Shown here: piece after piece, positions 24,442 to 34,152 of the stretch
Layout of the letters: every line of letters starts with the position of its first letter
How positions within the stretch are numbered: position 1 is the stretch's first letter
Assembly: GCA_038210375.1 (NCBI GenBank)
Contig: JBBQWT010000001.1
Coordinates: forward strand, 62,001 to 126,000
Length of the DNA: 64,000 nucleotides
From: JBBQWT01 sp038210375
GTDB taxonomy: Bacteria > Acidobacteriota > Terriglobia > Terriglobales > Acidobacteriaceae
Direction: 5' to 3'
The notes under the pieces: model-generated
What the model saw: only the letters and a program-made list of their open reading frames with translations
What the model was told of the DNA's origin: nothing
Databases searched by the model: none
Translations under genes and position numbers: made by a program

Positions 24442-27111
24442 TCACTGGATCTGTTTTTTCAAGTCATGCAGCAGATTCAGGGCCTCGATAGGAGTGAGAT
24501 TATCGAGGTCCGATTCTTTCAAGTGATCGACGATCTTTTGCGAAAGAGGAGTGAAAATCGTAAGCTGCGCGGGGCCTGATGTTAGGGCCGGGGAGAGCTG
24601 GTCGCCGGCGGCGCGGTTCAATTCCTGATGATACGAGAGCACAGCGCGGGCGCGGCGAATGATCTCCGGAGGTAGTCCTGCCAGTTTCGCGACCTCTACG
24701 CCGTAGCTGCGGTCGGCCGCGCCGGGCTCAACCTTCCGCAGAAAGACGATGCCGCCGGAATTTTCCTTCACCGAAACATGAAAGTTCTTGACTCCATCCA
24801 ACTGCTCTTCGAGCTCGGTCAACTCATGGTAATGGGTGGCGAACAGGGTCTTGGCGCGCAGGCGGGAATGAATATATTCCACGGTCGCCCAGGCGATGGC
24901 GAGGCCGTCGTAGGTGGAAGTGCCGCGTCCCATTTCATCGAGCAAAATCAGCGAGCGCCTAGTGGCGGTGTTGACGATGGCGGCGGTCTCGGTCATCTCC
25001 ACCATAAAAGTGGAGCGTCCGCGCGCCAGGTTATCGCTGGCGCCGATGCGGGTGAAAATCCTGTCCACCAATCCCAGGCGGACGGAGCGCGCGGGAACGA
25101 AGGAGCCCATCTGCGCCATCAGGACGATCATCGCGGTCTGGCGGAGGTAGGTGGATTTCCCGCCCATGTTGGGGCCGGTAATCAGCAGGATGAACCGGTT
25201 GTCCGGGCCCATGAAAAGGTTGTTGGGCACAAAGCGCTCGCTGGAGTTGATGCGAGCTTCGATCACGGGATGGCGGCCGCCGATAATCTCAATTTGGGGA
25301 GCGGCAGTCGGTTCCTCGATCGAGGAGATGATTTGCGGCCGGCAATATCCTCGATTGGCGGCGGTATAGGCAAACGAAGCCATCACATCCACTTCCGCCA
25401 GGGTGATGGATGTCTGGCGAATGCGGCGGGCTTCTGCGGCGATGCGGGCGCGGAGAGCGGCAAAGATGCGGCGCTCGATTTCGACGATCTTGTCCTGGGC
25501 GTCGAGAATCTTGGCTTCGTAACCTTTCAACTCCGGGGTAGTAAAGCGCTCGGCGTTCACCAAGGTCTGCTTGCGCTCGTAATTGGCGGGCGCCAGATGC
25601 AGGTTCACTTTTGAAATTTCGATGTAGTAGCCGAAGATGGAATTGAATTTAACTTTCAGCGAGTTGATGCCGGTGCGGCGGCGCTCGCGTTCTTCGATCT
25701 CGGCGACGATCTGCTTGCTGCTGCGGCTGAGGTTGCGCAGCTCGTCGAGTTCCGCATCCACGCCATTTTCGATGACCCCCCCGTCGTTGAAGGTGAGCGG
25801 AGGCTGTTCGACGATGGTGCGGGTGATTTCGTCGCGAACATCGGCGAGCTCATCGAGTCGGGCGTAGAGGGCGGCAAGGCGTTCGGCGGTAAATGGCTGC
25901 AGAGCGCTCCTGGTCTGGGGCAACCGGGCGAGCGACGCGGCCAGCGCCAGCACGTCACGCGGGTTGGCGGTTTCGAGGGTGATGCGGCTGAGTATCCTCT
26001 CCATGTCGAGGATGCCGTCGAGTGACCGCCGCAGCTCTTCTCGGCGCACGGTGTCACGCACCATGGCATCGACGGCGTCTAGCCGCGAATTGATTTCCTG
26101 TTCATCGATCGAAGGCCGCAATATCCAGGAGCGCAGAAACCGCTTGCCCATGGGAGTAAGGGTTTCGTCGAGGCTGCGAAAAAGGGTGGCATCGTCGCCG
26201 GAGTTGGCAAACAACGGTTCGATGAGCTCCAGGTTGCGGACGGTGACGGCGTCGAGCACCAGACAATCCTGGCGGTCGTAAAATGCGACCCGGTCCACGT
26301 GATCGAGGGTGCCACGCTGGGTGGCGCGGACATAATGCAGAATGGCGCCGGCGGCGCAGGCCGCGGCCGGAGCGCCCGCCAGTCCAAAGCCTTCGAGAGA
26401 AAGAACGCCAAACTGGTTTTCCAGCAGCGGCACCGCGTAGTCGGGGGCAAACACCCAATCATCGAGAGGGGTTTCGGTGACCCCGCCGAGCGAGCGGGAG
26501 GTGGTCAAATTGTCCTTGTGGTTTCCCAAAGACGCGCCCCACATGGCGTCACTGCGGTCGAAGATGGGCAGCGACGAGGCGAACAGCACTTCGCGCGGCC
26601 GCAATTGCTGCAATTCTTCCTTGATTTTGATATCGGCGCCTTCGCCCTGGAACTGGGTGGCGCGAAATTCGCCGGTGGAAAGATCAAGCGCGGCCAGCCC
26701 AACGATGTCACCTGAATGGGCCACGGCAGCGAGAAAGTTGTTTTCTTCGGAATCGAGGGAAAGGTCTTGCGCCGTCCCTGGGGTCAGAACGCGGGTCACC
26801 TGGCGGTGCACAAGCTGCTTGGCCATGCGGGCATCCTCCATCTGTTCGCAGATGGCAACTTTGAAACCCTTGCGCAGGAGGCGAGAGAGGTACCCTTCAG
26901 CTGCGTGGTAGGGCACGCCGCACATGGGAATGGCCGTGCCCTTTTCCTTGTTGCGCGAAGTCAGGGTGATCTGCAGTTCCTTGGCGGCTACGACGGCATC
27001 ATCAAAAAACAATTCGTAAAAGTCTCCCAGGCGAAAGAACAATAGCGCGTTAGGATGTTCTTTTTTGATAGCGGCATACTGCCGCATCAATGGCGTGGAT
27101 GGTTCAATCAT
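24442..27111 (-). CDS. mutS: DNA mismatch repair protein MutS
   Basis: Recognises mismatches and starts repair with MutL. 889 residues. The mismatch-binding domain shows FFRLGDFYELFFDDA (Phe-x-Glu motif, about 25-39) and MCGVPYHAAEGY. Connector, lever and clamp regions follow. The ATPase has Walker A TGPNMGGKSTYLRQ, Walker B SLILLDEMGRGTSTYDG and LFATHYHELTELE. The C terminus carries the usual short dimer helix. ATG at 27111. mutL is not in the window. Likely shares transcription with nagZ. Confidence 0.97.
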   Translation of the reverse strand: MIEPSTPLMRQYAAIKKEHPNALLFFRLGDFYELFFDDAVVAAKELQITLTSRNKEKGTAIPMCGVPYHAAEGYLSRLLRKGFKVAICEQMEDARMAKQLVHRQVTRVLTPGTAQDLSLDSEENNFLAAVAHSGDIVGLAALDLSTGEFRATQFQGEGADIKIKEELQQLRPREVLFASSLPIFDRSDAMWGASLGNHKDNLTTSRSLGGVTETPLDDWVFAPDYAVPLLENQFGVLSLEGFGLAGAPAAACAAGAILHYVRATQRGTLDHVDRVAFYDRQDCLVLDAVTVRNLELIEPLFANSGDDATLFRSLDETLTPMGKRFLRSWILRPSIDEQEINSRLDAVDAMVRDTVRREELRRSLDGILDMERILSRITLETANPRDVLALAASLARLPQTRSALQPFTAERLAALYARLDELADVRDEITRTIVEQPPLTFNDGGVIENGVDAELDELRNLSRSSKQIVAEIEERERRRTGINSLKVKFNSIFGYYIEISKVNLHLAPANYERKQTLVNAERFTTPELKGYEAKILDAQDKIVEIERRIFAALRARIAAEARRIRQTSITLAEVDVMASFAYTAANRGYCRPQIISSIEEPTAAPQIEIIGGRHPVIEARINSSERFVPNNLFMGPDNRFILLITGPNMGGKSTYLRQTAMIVLMAQMGSFVPARSVRLGLVDRIFTRIGASDNLARGRSTFMVEMTETAAIVNTATRRSLILLDEMGRGTSTYDGLAIAWATVEYIHSRLRAKTLFATHYHELTELEEQLDGVKNFHVSVKENSGGIVFLRKVEPGAADRSYGVEVAKLAGLPPEIIRRARAVLSYHQELNRAAGDQLSPALTSGPAQLTIFTPLSQKIVDHLKESDLDNLTPIEALNLLHDLKKQIQ

Positions 27112-27293
27112 GGGCTGCGCACAGAGGGTTTTGCGGATTATAACAAAGGGGTCTGCGGCCTGGTTTCGGGCAGCGCGGGGTGCGCCCTGCTACAAAAAAC
27201 GTAATCAAAGTGGAAATTGGGTAGCGGGCGGGAGGAATTCCTCGCCCCGATCAAGCAGGGGTTCGTCAGAATGAGAGAGCGTGCCATTCAACC

Positions 27294-27596
27294 TTAGATA
27301 GGCATAAATGTCGGGTCTGAAACCATCAGGTGATTGCTGATGAAGGCGGTGGAATTCGAGCCATCGGAAAGTACCCTGTAGACTTGCCCGGCCGGCAGTT
27401 CGTCGCGTAAAAGTGGTCGGTCGGAGCGGTGGAAGTCGTCAAACGCGAGGATGTTGCAGGTGGTGACCACCTAGGTCGCCGAAACGGTAGGGACGGCCTG
27501 AATCGCATTGGTCGAAATCGGAACAGCGATCAAGGGAGAGTTAAAGGTTGCAGCGAGGAACACAATTGCAATCAGCGCGAGCAATTTTATTTTCAC
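27294..27596 (-). pseudogene. Small secreted protein gene interrupted by an amber codon
   Basis: A GTG at 27596 preceded by AAGGA opens a frame encoding a signal peptide (VKIKLLALIAIVFLAATF) and a mature part. A TAG at 27473-27471 interrupts it as codon 42, after which the frame continues with natural codons to a TAA at 27294. The second part reads like VYRVLSDGSNSTAFISNHLMV. One substitution would restore a 100-residue secreted protein. No family recognised. This is the only gene-like content of the gap 27112-27813. Confidence 0.5.
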
Positions 27597-27813
27597 ATAA
27601 TCCTTTCATGAGCATCTGTTTCCACTCTAGCCACCTTGCAGACTAACTGGTCTCTATTTCACTCGTTAATCGGACGTTCTTTCATCACTGAAACCGATGT
27701 GGCGCTAACTCCAAATCGGGTTTCCAAACCTGGCCCCCGTACCTGCCGCAAAAAGAGAACCAGGAAGGTTTGACTCTCGCTATATTTAGTGTTTTTATTT
27801 CGCAGGACACACT

Positions 27814-28845
27814 ATGAGGCGGACCCTGAAAAATTGTGCTTTGTGCCTGCTGGGCTTGTTGTTGACGGGCAGTCGGCCCGGCTTGAGTAAAGCTCAAGTT
27901 GCGCCGAGCCATGCAACTAAAGCCACGCCAACCGGACCGGAGGCACGCGCGGAAACAAAGCCAGCCAGCCGGGACACAACCCCGGCGGAAAAACAAAACC
28001 TTCTGCTCACCAGCCTTGAACGTCGAGTGAACCAGATTGCAGGCAGTCTAGACGGGGTGGTGGCAGTGGCCATCCTCGACCTTCACTCGGGAGACAAGGT
28101 GTTACTGCATCCTGACGAAGTGATGCCACAGGCCAGTTGCATCAAGCTGGCGGTGCTGGCCAACCTTTACCTCCAGGATGAGCAGGCGGCGGCAGGTATG
28201 GCGCATCGCGCGCGCCTGACCGACCTCTATACGTTTCGGGATACCGACCTTGTGCCCGACAGCCAGATCATGGCGGGGCTGACGCGCGGGGTGACACGAG
28301 TCACCAATCGCGATCTCGCCACTTTTATGGTGGCGGTCAGCGACAACAGCGCCACCAACATCCTGATCGACCGCCTGGGCATGGCCAACGTCAACCAGAT
28401 GCTTGCCGAAATGGGATTGCGCGAAACCCGGCTGCGGCGCAAGATGATGGACCTGCAGGCCGCCACCGAAGGACGGGAGAACACGTCCACTCCGCGGGAG
28501 ATGATGCAGTTCCTCGAAGCTCTCTATCGCGCCAGAGTCTTCAACCAGGCGCGCACCGACGATTTCTTCAAGGTGCTGAGCACGCTCAAGGACAGTTACA
28601 TTCCGCGGCTGTTGCCCGACGACGTGATGATTGCGGAAAAGCCAGGCTCGCTGGAGGCGGTGCGCGCTGATTCGGGAATCATCTTTCTCAAGAACCGGCC
28701 ATTTGTGATTTGCGTGATGACAACCTACTTGAAAGATGGAAAAGCGGGCGAAGCCGCGATCGGCGAGGTGGCCTTGGCGGCGTTTCAATATTTCGATCGC
28801 ATGGCACGATCTTCAACCTATGGCAGGGTCATCTCCGACAAATAA
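27814..28845 (+). CDS. Class A beta-lactamase-like serine hydrolase
   Basis: A 343-residue exported protein with signal peptide (1-28) and a Pro/Ala-rich linker. The serine hydrolase fold has the SxxK motif ASCIK (Ser108, Lys111), SDN at 176-178 in VAVSDNSATNILIDRLG, an E-rich omega-loop region (TPREMMQFLEALYR) and a KPG in place of KTG/KSG (AEKPGSLEAV). The conserved SDN and SxxK indicate the class A/beta-lactamase2 family, though activity on beta-lactams is unproven; KPG is unusual for true beta-lactamases. It starts a run of plus-strand genes. Confidence 0.88.
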   Translation: MRRTLKNCALCLLGLLLTGSRPGLSKAQVAPSHATKATPTGPEARAETKPASRDTTPAEKQNLLLTSLERRVNQIAGSLDGVVAVAILDLHSGDKVLLHPDEVMPQASCIKLAVLANLYLQDEQAAAGMAHRARLTDLYTFRDTDLVPDSQIMAGLTRGVTRVTNRDLATFMVAVSDNSATNILIDRLGMANVNQMLAEMGLRETRLRRKMMDLQAATEGRENTSTPREMMQFLEALYRARVFNQARTDDFFKVLSTLKDSYIPRLLPDDVMIAEKPGSLEAVRADSGIIFLKNRPFVICVMTTYLKDGKAGEAAIGEVALAAFQYFDRMARSSTYGRVISDK

Positions 28846-28863
28846 GGACAGAGTGCTGCCGCC

Positions 28864-29226
28864 ATGACCATCCGCCGCATGAAGACGTACACCGGGGCCA
28901 CGGGCTACGTGTACCAATATTATTTTGTAGGCCAGCGGCCGGCCACGGGCAGCGCGTATCCCACCGGCACCGAGGAATTTGTGTTCGACGTGACCGCGGA
29001 CCGCAAGACCATGTTTGCCGCCAGCGTCTTCATGCTCGCCGAAGCCCCGCGAACCTGGGCCGCGGTCCACGGTCGCGAACTGACCGCCACCGAGCAATAC
29101 GCGGCGGCGAAGATGCGTCTCTTTCTGGCTTTTGACGATATTCCCGATATGCGGGAAGGAGGCCGGCAACTGCTGGTGGACGCCGGCAATATCGAAGCCC
29201 TGCTCGCCGATCTCAACCTCGATTGA
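28864..29226 (+). CDS. Conserved hypothetical protein
   Basis: A 120-residue soluble protein with no signal peptide: TYTGATGYVYQYYFVGQRP at the start, then EEFVFDVTADRKTMF and a helical C terminus (ATEQYAAAKMRLFLAFDDIPDM). It starts 18 bases after the beta-lactamase-like gene stop and so is probably co-transcribed. Function not recognised. Confidence 0.7.
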   Translation: MTIRRMKTYTGATGYVYQYYFVGQRPATGSAYPTGTEEFVFDVTADRKTMFAASVFMLAEAPRTWAAVHGRELTATEQYAAAKMRLFLAFDDIPDMREGGRQLLVDAGNIEALLADLNLD

Positions 29227-29297
29227 TTCGCGGCGGCATAAGCGGCAGCCCTGTTTGTATAATGCAAGTTCCTGCTGCACAGTGAACTCAAGCGCTT

Positions 29298-30113
29298 ATG
29301 CCACATCTCTGGCTGCGATTTGCGGCCGCCCTCTACGGAATGGGCCTTATTTACGCGCTGCTGGCCTTACGCGGCCGCGGCACCGCCTTGTCGCGCCTGG
29401 TATTGCCGGCGGTGGGCACCGGGCTGGTTTTTCATTTCGTCGCCTTGATCGAAAATTTCCAGTCGTCGGGAAACCTGATGCCCACGGCCGCCCACCAGTA
29501 TGAATCCCTGCTGGGTTTCCTGCTGATGGCCTTTTTCATGGGCTTCTACTTCAGGTACAAGACCACCTCGCCCGGAATCCTCATCTTCCCCCTGGTATTT
29601 CTGCTGACTTTGTCGGCGGCGATCGGTGCGGAAGCCGCTCCATTTTCTTCGCCGCGCACGCGCAGCGGGTGGGTGTTCGTACACATTGCGCTGATATTCG
29701 CGGGCTATGCCGCATTGTTCTTCAGTTTCGTAGCCAGCATGCTGTACCTGCTGCAGGAGCGCAACCTGAAATCGAAGACCGGCAGCGGCATTTTTTCGCG
29801 CCTGCCCGCCCTCGAGACCATCGATGACATGGGATACCAATCGCTGCTGCTGGGCTTTCCCTTCATGACCTTCGGGCTGATCGCCGGGGCCATCATCGCG
29901 CAGGCAAGTTTTGGCGCAATGTTCCTGCGCGATCCGAAAATTCTGCTGTCCCTGTTGATGTGGGCGGTTTATATGGTGCTGCTCTATACTCGGTGGAGCG
30001 CGGGATGGCGCGGCCGCAGGGCGGCCTACCTCTCAACCTCAGCATTCGCCGCGGCGCTGATCGCCTGGGCGGCAAACTATTTCAGCTGGATGCACAAATT
30101 CATAACTCCATGA
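29298..30113 (+). CDS. Cytochrome c assembly / HemX-type membrane protein (CcsA family)
   Basis: A 271-residue inner-membrane protein with about eight hydrophobic helices. A tryptophan-rich motif would be expected in CcsA; here SGWVFVHIALIFAGYAALFFSFVAS and the FGAMFLRDPKILLSLLMWAVY segment fit the CcsA/ResC/HemX superfamily. In other bacteria such genes stand next to hemA (HemX), where they affect heme supply or cytochrome maturation. Stop overlaps the hemA start (ATGA), supporting coupling. Short relative to full-length CcsA, in line with HemX. Confidence 0.85.
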   Translation: MPHLWLRFAAALYGMGLIYALLALRGRGTALSRLVLPAVGTGLVFHFVALIENFQSSGNLMPTAAHQYESLLGFLLMAFFMGFYFRYKTTSPGILIFPLVFLLTLSAAIGAEAAPFSSPRTRSGWVFVHIALIFAGYAALFFSFVASMLYLLQERNLKSKTGSGIFSRLPALETIDDMGYQSLLLGFPFMTFGLIAGAIIAQASFGAMFLRDPKILLSLLMWAVYMVLLYTRWSAGWRGRRAAYLSTSAFAAALIAWAANYFSWMHKFITP

Positions 30114-31453
30114 ACTTCATGCTGATCGGCGTCAACCACAAGACCGCACCGGTGGAGGTGCGGGAACGTCTTTCCATTCCCGAATCGCGTCTGGCGGAAG
30201 CCACCCGCCATCTCATCCAGCTTCCCGGGGTGGAGGAAGGCCTGGTGCTCTCGACGTGCAACCGGGTGGAGCTTCTGGCTGGGTCGCAAGACGAAGGCAC
30301 CGACCTGCGGCGGTTTTTCGGAGAATATTTCGGGCTGGACGTGGGTAAGTTCCAGCAATTTCTCTACGAGTATCGCGAGCGCGACGTCTTTCGGCACCTG
30401 TTTCGGGTGGCCTCGAGCCTCGATTCGATGATCGTAGGCGAACCTCAAATTCTGGGGCAGGTCAAAGAGGCGTATACGGTGGCGCGAGCGGTGGGAGGCA
30501 TGCATTCCCAGCTCGATGCGCTGGTTACGCGTTCGTTCGCGGTGGCCAAAAGGGTGCGAGCGGAAACCGCGGTGGGCAACTCGGCGGTCTCCGTGGCGTC
30601 GGTGGCGGTGGACCTGGCGCGCAAGATATTTGGCGACCTGCAGGGCAAGCAGGTCTTCCTGGTAGGCGCGGGAAAGATGAGTGAGCTGGCGGCGCGCCAC
30701 CTGATGTCGCATGGGGCGTCGGCCATCATCGTGGCCAACCGCACCCACCAGCGGGCGCTGCACCTGGCGGAAAAGTTTGGCGGGGAAGCAATCCATTTCG
30801 ACCAGCTCTATGACACGGTGGACCGCGCCGATATCGTGATCACCTCAACCGGCGCGCCGCATGCCATCTTTCGCCGCGAGCACGGTGAACTGTTTATGAG
30901 CCGGCGAAAAAACCGTCCCATGTTCTTCATCGATATAGCGGTGCCGCGCGACGTCGATCCGGAGATGAACAAGGTGGATGGGATTTTCGTGTACGACATT
31001 GATGACCTGCAATCGGTGCTGGCGTCGAACGTAAACCACCGCCAGCAGGAGGCTTCGCGGGCGGAATCGATCATCGAGTCGGAGGTGCAGAAATTCAGCG
31101 AGCGCCAGCATGCGCTGGAGGTGGTTCCGACTATTATCTCCCTGCAGGAACGGGTGGAATTCATTCGTGAAGCGGAAATTGACCGGGTGAAGGGGCGGTT
31201 GGGAAAGCTATCGGCGGAGCAGGAGGCGGCGATCGACTCGCTCACCCGCGGCATCGTAAATAAGATTCTGCACAGCCCGCTGACCACGCTGAAGACCGCT
31301 GCCAGCCAGCCCGAGGCCACCAGTCTGGTGGAGCTGATGCGCCGAATATTTAACCTGGCAGAAGAACCCACGCGTGACCGCGAAGGACGCACCGCCGCCC
31401 CTGCCGAAGACGCGCCGCGCGACAAAAATAAGCCCGGGCGGCCGCCGAACTAA
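30110..31453 (+). CDS. hemA: Glutamyl-tRNA reductase
   Basis: Reduces glutamyl-tRNA to glutamate-1-semialdehyde, the committed step of C5 heme synthesis. 447 residues from ATG at 30110. Active-site Cys50 lies in VLSTCNRVE; other motifs are GVNHKTAPVEVRERLS, SLDSMIVGEPQILGQVK, the NADPH-binding VGAGKMSELAARHL and DIAVPRDVDPEM. The C terminus has a charged tail (RDREGRTAAPAED). Overlaps the CcsA-like gene upstream and hemC downstream, so the heme genes are a tight operon. Confidence 0.97.
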   Translation: MNFMLIGVNHKTAPVEVRERLSIPESRLAEATRHLIQLPGVEEGLVLSTCNRVELLAGSQDEGTDLRRFFGEYFGLDVGKFQQFLYEYRERDVFRHLFRVASSLDSMIVGEPQILGQVKEAYTVARAVGGMHSQLDALVTRSFAVAKRVRAETAVGNSAVSVASVAVDLARKIFGDLQGKQVFLVGAGKMSELAARHLMSHGASAIIVANRTHQRALHLAEKFGGEAIHFDQLYDTVDRADIVITSTGAPHAIFRREHGELFMSRRKNRPMFFIDIAVPRDVDPEMNKVDGIFVYDIDDLQSVLASNVNHRQQEASRAESIIESEVQKFSERQHALEVVPTIISLQERVEFIREAEIDRVKGRLGKLSAEQEAAIDSLTRGIVNKILHSPLTTLKTAASQPEATSLVELMRRIFNLAEEPTRDREGRTAAPAEDAPRDKNKPGRPPN

Positions 31454-32388
31454 TGTCCGTTTTGCGGATAGGCTCGCGAGGGTCGCAGCTGGCGTTGTGG
31501 CAGGCCGAACATGTGGCCGCCGCGCTGCGCAGCCGGGGCATGGAAACTTCGATCGAAATTATCACTACTACCGGCGACCGCATCCTCGAGGTCAGCCTCT
31601 CGCAGGTCGGCACCAAGGGAATGTTTACCAAAGAGATCGAAGACGCTCTGGCCGCCGGCCACATCGACTTGGCGGTACATAGCCTCAAGGATGTGCCCAC
31701 CGAGCTGCATCCCGATTTCGAGCTGGGCGCCATACTGCGGCGCGAAGATGCGCGTGACGCATTTGTGTCGCCGAACTTCGCCGGTATTGCCGTATTGCCG
31801 GCGGGCGCGCGAGTCGGCACCAGCAGTTTGCGGAGACAGGCGCTGCTGAAGGCCATGCGTCCTGACCTGAAAGTTTTGCCGGTGCGCGGCAACGTGGATA
31901 CCCGCCTCAGAAAACTCTCGGCCGGCGACTATGACGGGATGCTGCTGGCGGCGGCCGGTCTGACCAGGCTGGGACGGAGGGAGATGGTGCGCGAAATCAT
32001 CTCACCCGAGGTGATGTGCCCTGCGGCCGGACAGGGCGCCCTGGCCATCGAAATTCGCCGCGGGGATGCGCGCACACTGGAACAGATATCTTTTCTTGAG
32101 CACGGCCCCACGCGGAACGAAATCAGTTGCGAACGCTGGCTGTTGTCGGCGCTGGGCGGCGGTTGCCAGGTTCCCATAGGCGCCTTCTCGCAAACCCGCG
32201 AGGACCAGCTGTACTTGACGGGCGTGGTGGCGCATCCTGATGGAACCAAGGTTTTGCGTCATCAAGCCACTGGAAAAGATGGGGAACGCCTGGGGAACGA
32301 AGTCGCCAAAGCCCTCTGGAAACAAGGAGCCGCCGGTATCCTGGCGGACGTGGCGGCCGCCTCGGCCAGCGCGCCTGCGCAGTCATGA
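31453..32388 (+). CDS. hemC: Porphobilinogen deaminase (hydroxymethylbilane synthase)
   Basis: Condenses four porphobilinogens into hydroxymethylbilane. 311 residues, family length. Motifs: RIGSRGSQLALWQAEHV, STGDRILEVSLSQVGTKGMF-like segment near residue 40-55, DLAVHSLKDVPTE, RVGTSSLRRQALL, RGNVDTRLRKL, and the cofactor-bearing Cys238 in LGGGCQVPIGAF. ATG at 31453 overlaps the hemA stop. Confidence 0.97.
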   Translation: MSVLRIGSRGSQLALWQAEHVAAALRSRGMETSIEIITTTGDRILEVSLSQVGTKGMFTKEIEDALAAGHIDLAVHSLKDVPTELHPDFELGAILRREDARDAFVSPNFAGIAVLPAGARVGTSSLRRQALLKAMRPDLKVLPVRGNVDTRLRKLSAGDYDGMLLAAAGLTRLGRREMVREIISPEVMCPAAGQGALAIEIRRGDARTLEQISFLEHGPTRNEISCERWLLSALGGGCQVPIGAFSQTREDQLYLTGVVAHPDGTKVLRHQATGKDGERLGNEVAKALWKQGAAGILADVAAASASAPAQS

Positions 32389-33269
32389 AGGCCATCGCGA
32401 AAAAAACCGTGGGGGTGAGCGCAGCGAAACCTGTTTCATCCCGGCCACTCCAAGGGCGGCGCGTCCTGATCACGCGGGCGGCGGGCCAGGCCGGGGAGCT
32501 TTCGGCGAAGCTCAGAAAAAAGGGAGCGACTGTCATTTCAATTCCTGCGATTGAAATCAGGCCACCCAGGTCTTATCGCGAGCTCGACCAGGCCATCGCA
32601 GGCCTCCCGTCGTATGACTGGCTGATACTTACCAGCGTGAACGGTGTGCGCGCTTTTTTCTCGCGGTACCAGCGGGCGAGATCTCCCGACGCTGGTGGCG
32701 AAACACTTAGCGGCTTGAAAATTGCGGCCATTGGGCCCGCTACCCGTGACGCTATCGTAGACAACGGTTACAGGGTTGCGGTTGTACCGGCCGAGTATGT
32801 GGCCGAGGCAGTGGTCAAATCCCTTCGCCGGCGAGTGAAAGGGAAGAGAGTCTTGCTGGTTCGCGCCAAGGTGGCTCGCGACGTGATCCCCCGGGGGCTG
32901 CGCCAGGCGGGAGCGACGGTGACTGTGGTCGAGGCATACGAAACTGTAGTGCCCGCGAAGTCGCGGAGCCGGCTCCGCCGGATGCTGAGCCAGCCACGGC
33001 TCCGGCCGGCGGCCATCACATTCACCAGTTCATCGACGGTAAAGAATTTCATGGATCTGATCAAGCCGGCCCATTCCGCAGTTGGTGCGAAAAACCTGCG
33101 AGAACTGCGTAAACGATTGGCCGGCATCCGGCTGGCGTCCATCGGTCCCATTACCTCGGCGACGCTGGTTGAGGCGGGGCTGGCGCCCCACATCGAAGCG
33201 CGCACTTACACGATGGATGGATTGACCGAGGCATTGAGCCGCCACTTTGCCGCCGAATCCAAGGCCTAA
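32385..33269 (+). CDS. hemD: Uroporphyrinogen-III synthase
   Basis: Cyclises hydroxymethylbilane with D-ring inversion. 294 residues, of low overall conservation as usual. Recognisable marks are RVLITRAAGQAGELSAKL, PAIEIRPP, YDWLILTSVNGVRAFF, AIGPATRDAI, and late ITFTSSSTVKNFM and SIGPITSATL. ATG at 32385 overlaps the hemC stop by four bases. The first 20 residues are a basic extension. Convergent and overlapping with nth by four bases. Confidence 0.9.
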   Translation: MKAIAKKTVGVSAAKPVSSRPLQGRRVLITRAAGQAGELSAKLRKKGATVISIPAIEIRPPRSYRELDQAIAGLPSYDWLILTSVNGVRAFFSRYQRARSPDAGGETLSGLKIAAIGPATRDAIVDNGYRVAVVPAEYVAEAVVKSLRRRVKGKRVLLVRAKVARDVIPRGLRQAGATVTVVEAYETVVPAKSRSRLRRMLSQPRLRPAAITFTSSSTVKNFMDLIKPAHSAVGAKNLRELRKRLAGIRLASIGPITSATLVEAGLAPHIEARTYTMDGLTEALSRHFAAESKA

Positions 33270-34126
33270 ATGGCCGCCGGGTGGAGGGGAACGGTGGACC
33301 AGGTTTTATCGGCGGCGTGGCAAATATTTTCCAGCGGACATTCGGCGCATCGCGGGCGTCGCGCGATGCACAGAGCGCGCCCGTGATAGATCACCTGGTG
33401 GGAAAATGATATCCATCGATCGCGGGGAATAATCCGCATGAGGTCTTGCTCGATTTTGACGGGGTCCTGATTGCGCGTGAGTTCCAGCCGCCGCGAGATG
33501 CGGTGCACGTGGGTATCAACAACCACGCCCTCGGGGATTCTGAAAAACGATCCCATGACGACGTTGGCGGTCTTGCGCGCTACCCCCGGCAAGGTCAGCA
33601 GTTCCGGCATGGTCTGGGGGACCTTCCCGCCGAAATCAGAGACCACCAGGCGCGCGGCGCCGACCACCGATTTCGACTTGTTACGAAAAAATCCGGTGGA
33701 ACGGATATCGGGTTCGAGGTCCTCGGGCTGAAGCGCGGCGAAATGTTTGACCGTCGGATATTTTGCGAACAAAGCGGGCGTCACCAGGTTCACGCGCACG
33801 TCGGTGCACTGGGCTGACAGGATGGTGGCGACCAGCAACTCCCACGCGCTGCGATGTTTGAGCGCACAGACCGCGTTGGGATAAGTAGCTTCGAGGCGAG
33901 CGAGAATTTCGATTACGCGCGCGGGCTCAAGTGGATCAACATCTCGGGCGCGAGTCTTTGTAACCTTGGTGGTAATCCTGGACTTGGCGGTTGCGCCGGC
34001 GGGCGCAGGGTTCGAGCGGCTGGCCCTGGCCGGCGATGATGGAGCGACTTTTTTGTTACAGGGACGGGCGCCGGTAACCGCCTTACCGGCGGTTCGTCGA
34101 GTGGGTTTGGAGACGGACATTCTCAA
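33266..34126 (-). CDS. nth: Endonuclease III
   Basis: DNA glycosylase/AP lyase for oxidised pyrimidines. 286 residues, about 65 more than E. coli Nth because of a basic Lys/Arg/Ala-rich N-terminal extension. The catalytic domain has LLVATILSAQCTDVRVN, the helix-hairpin-helix LPGVARKTANVVMG with catalytic Lys, the catalytic Asp in VVDTHVHRIS, and the iron-sulfur cluster Cys pattern C-x6-C-x2-C-x5-C in CIARRPRCAECPLENIC. A start near the core would give a normal-length enzyme, so the extension may not all be translated. Confidence 0.95.
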   Translation of the reverse strand: MRMSVSKPTRRTAGKAVTGARPCNKKVAPSSPARASRSNPAPAGATAKSRITTKVTKTRARDVDPLEPARVIEILARLEATYPNAVCALKHRSAWELLVATILSAQCTDVRVNLVTPALFAKYPTVKHFAALQPEDLEPDIRSTGFFRNKSKSVVGAARLVVSDFGGKVPQTMPELLTLPGVARKTANVVMGSFFRIPEGVVVDTHVHRISRRLELTRNQDPVKIEQDLMRIIPRDRWISFSHQVIYHGRALCIARRPRCAECPLENICHAADKTWSTVPLHPAAI

Positions 34127-34152
34127 TCATCATCCTCGATTGTCGCCCTTGA

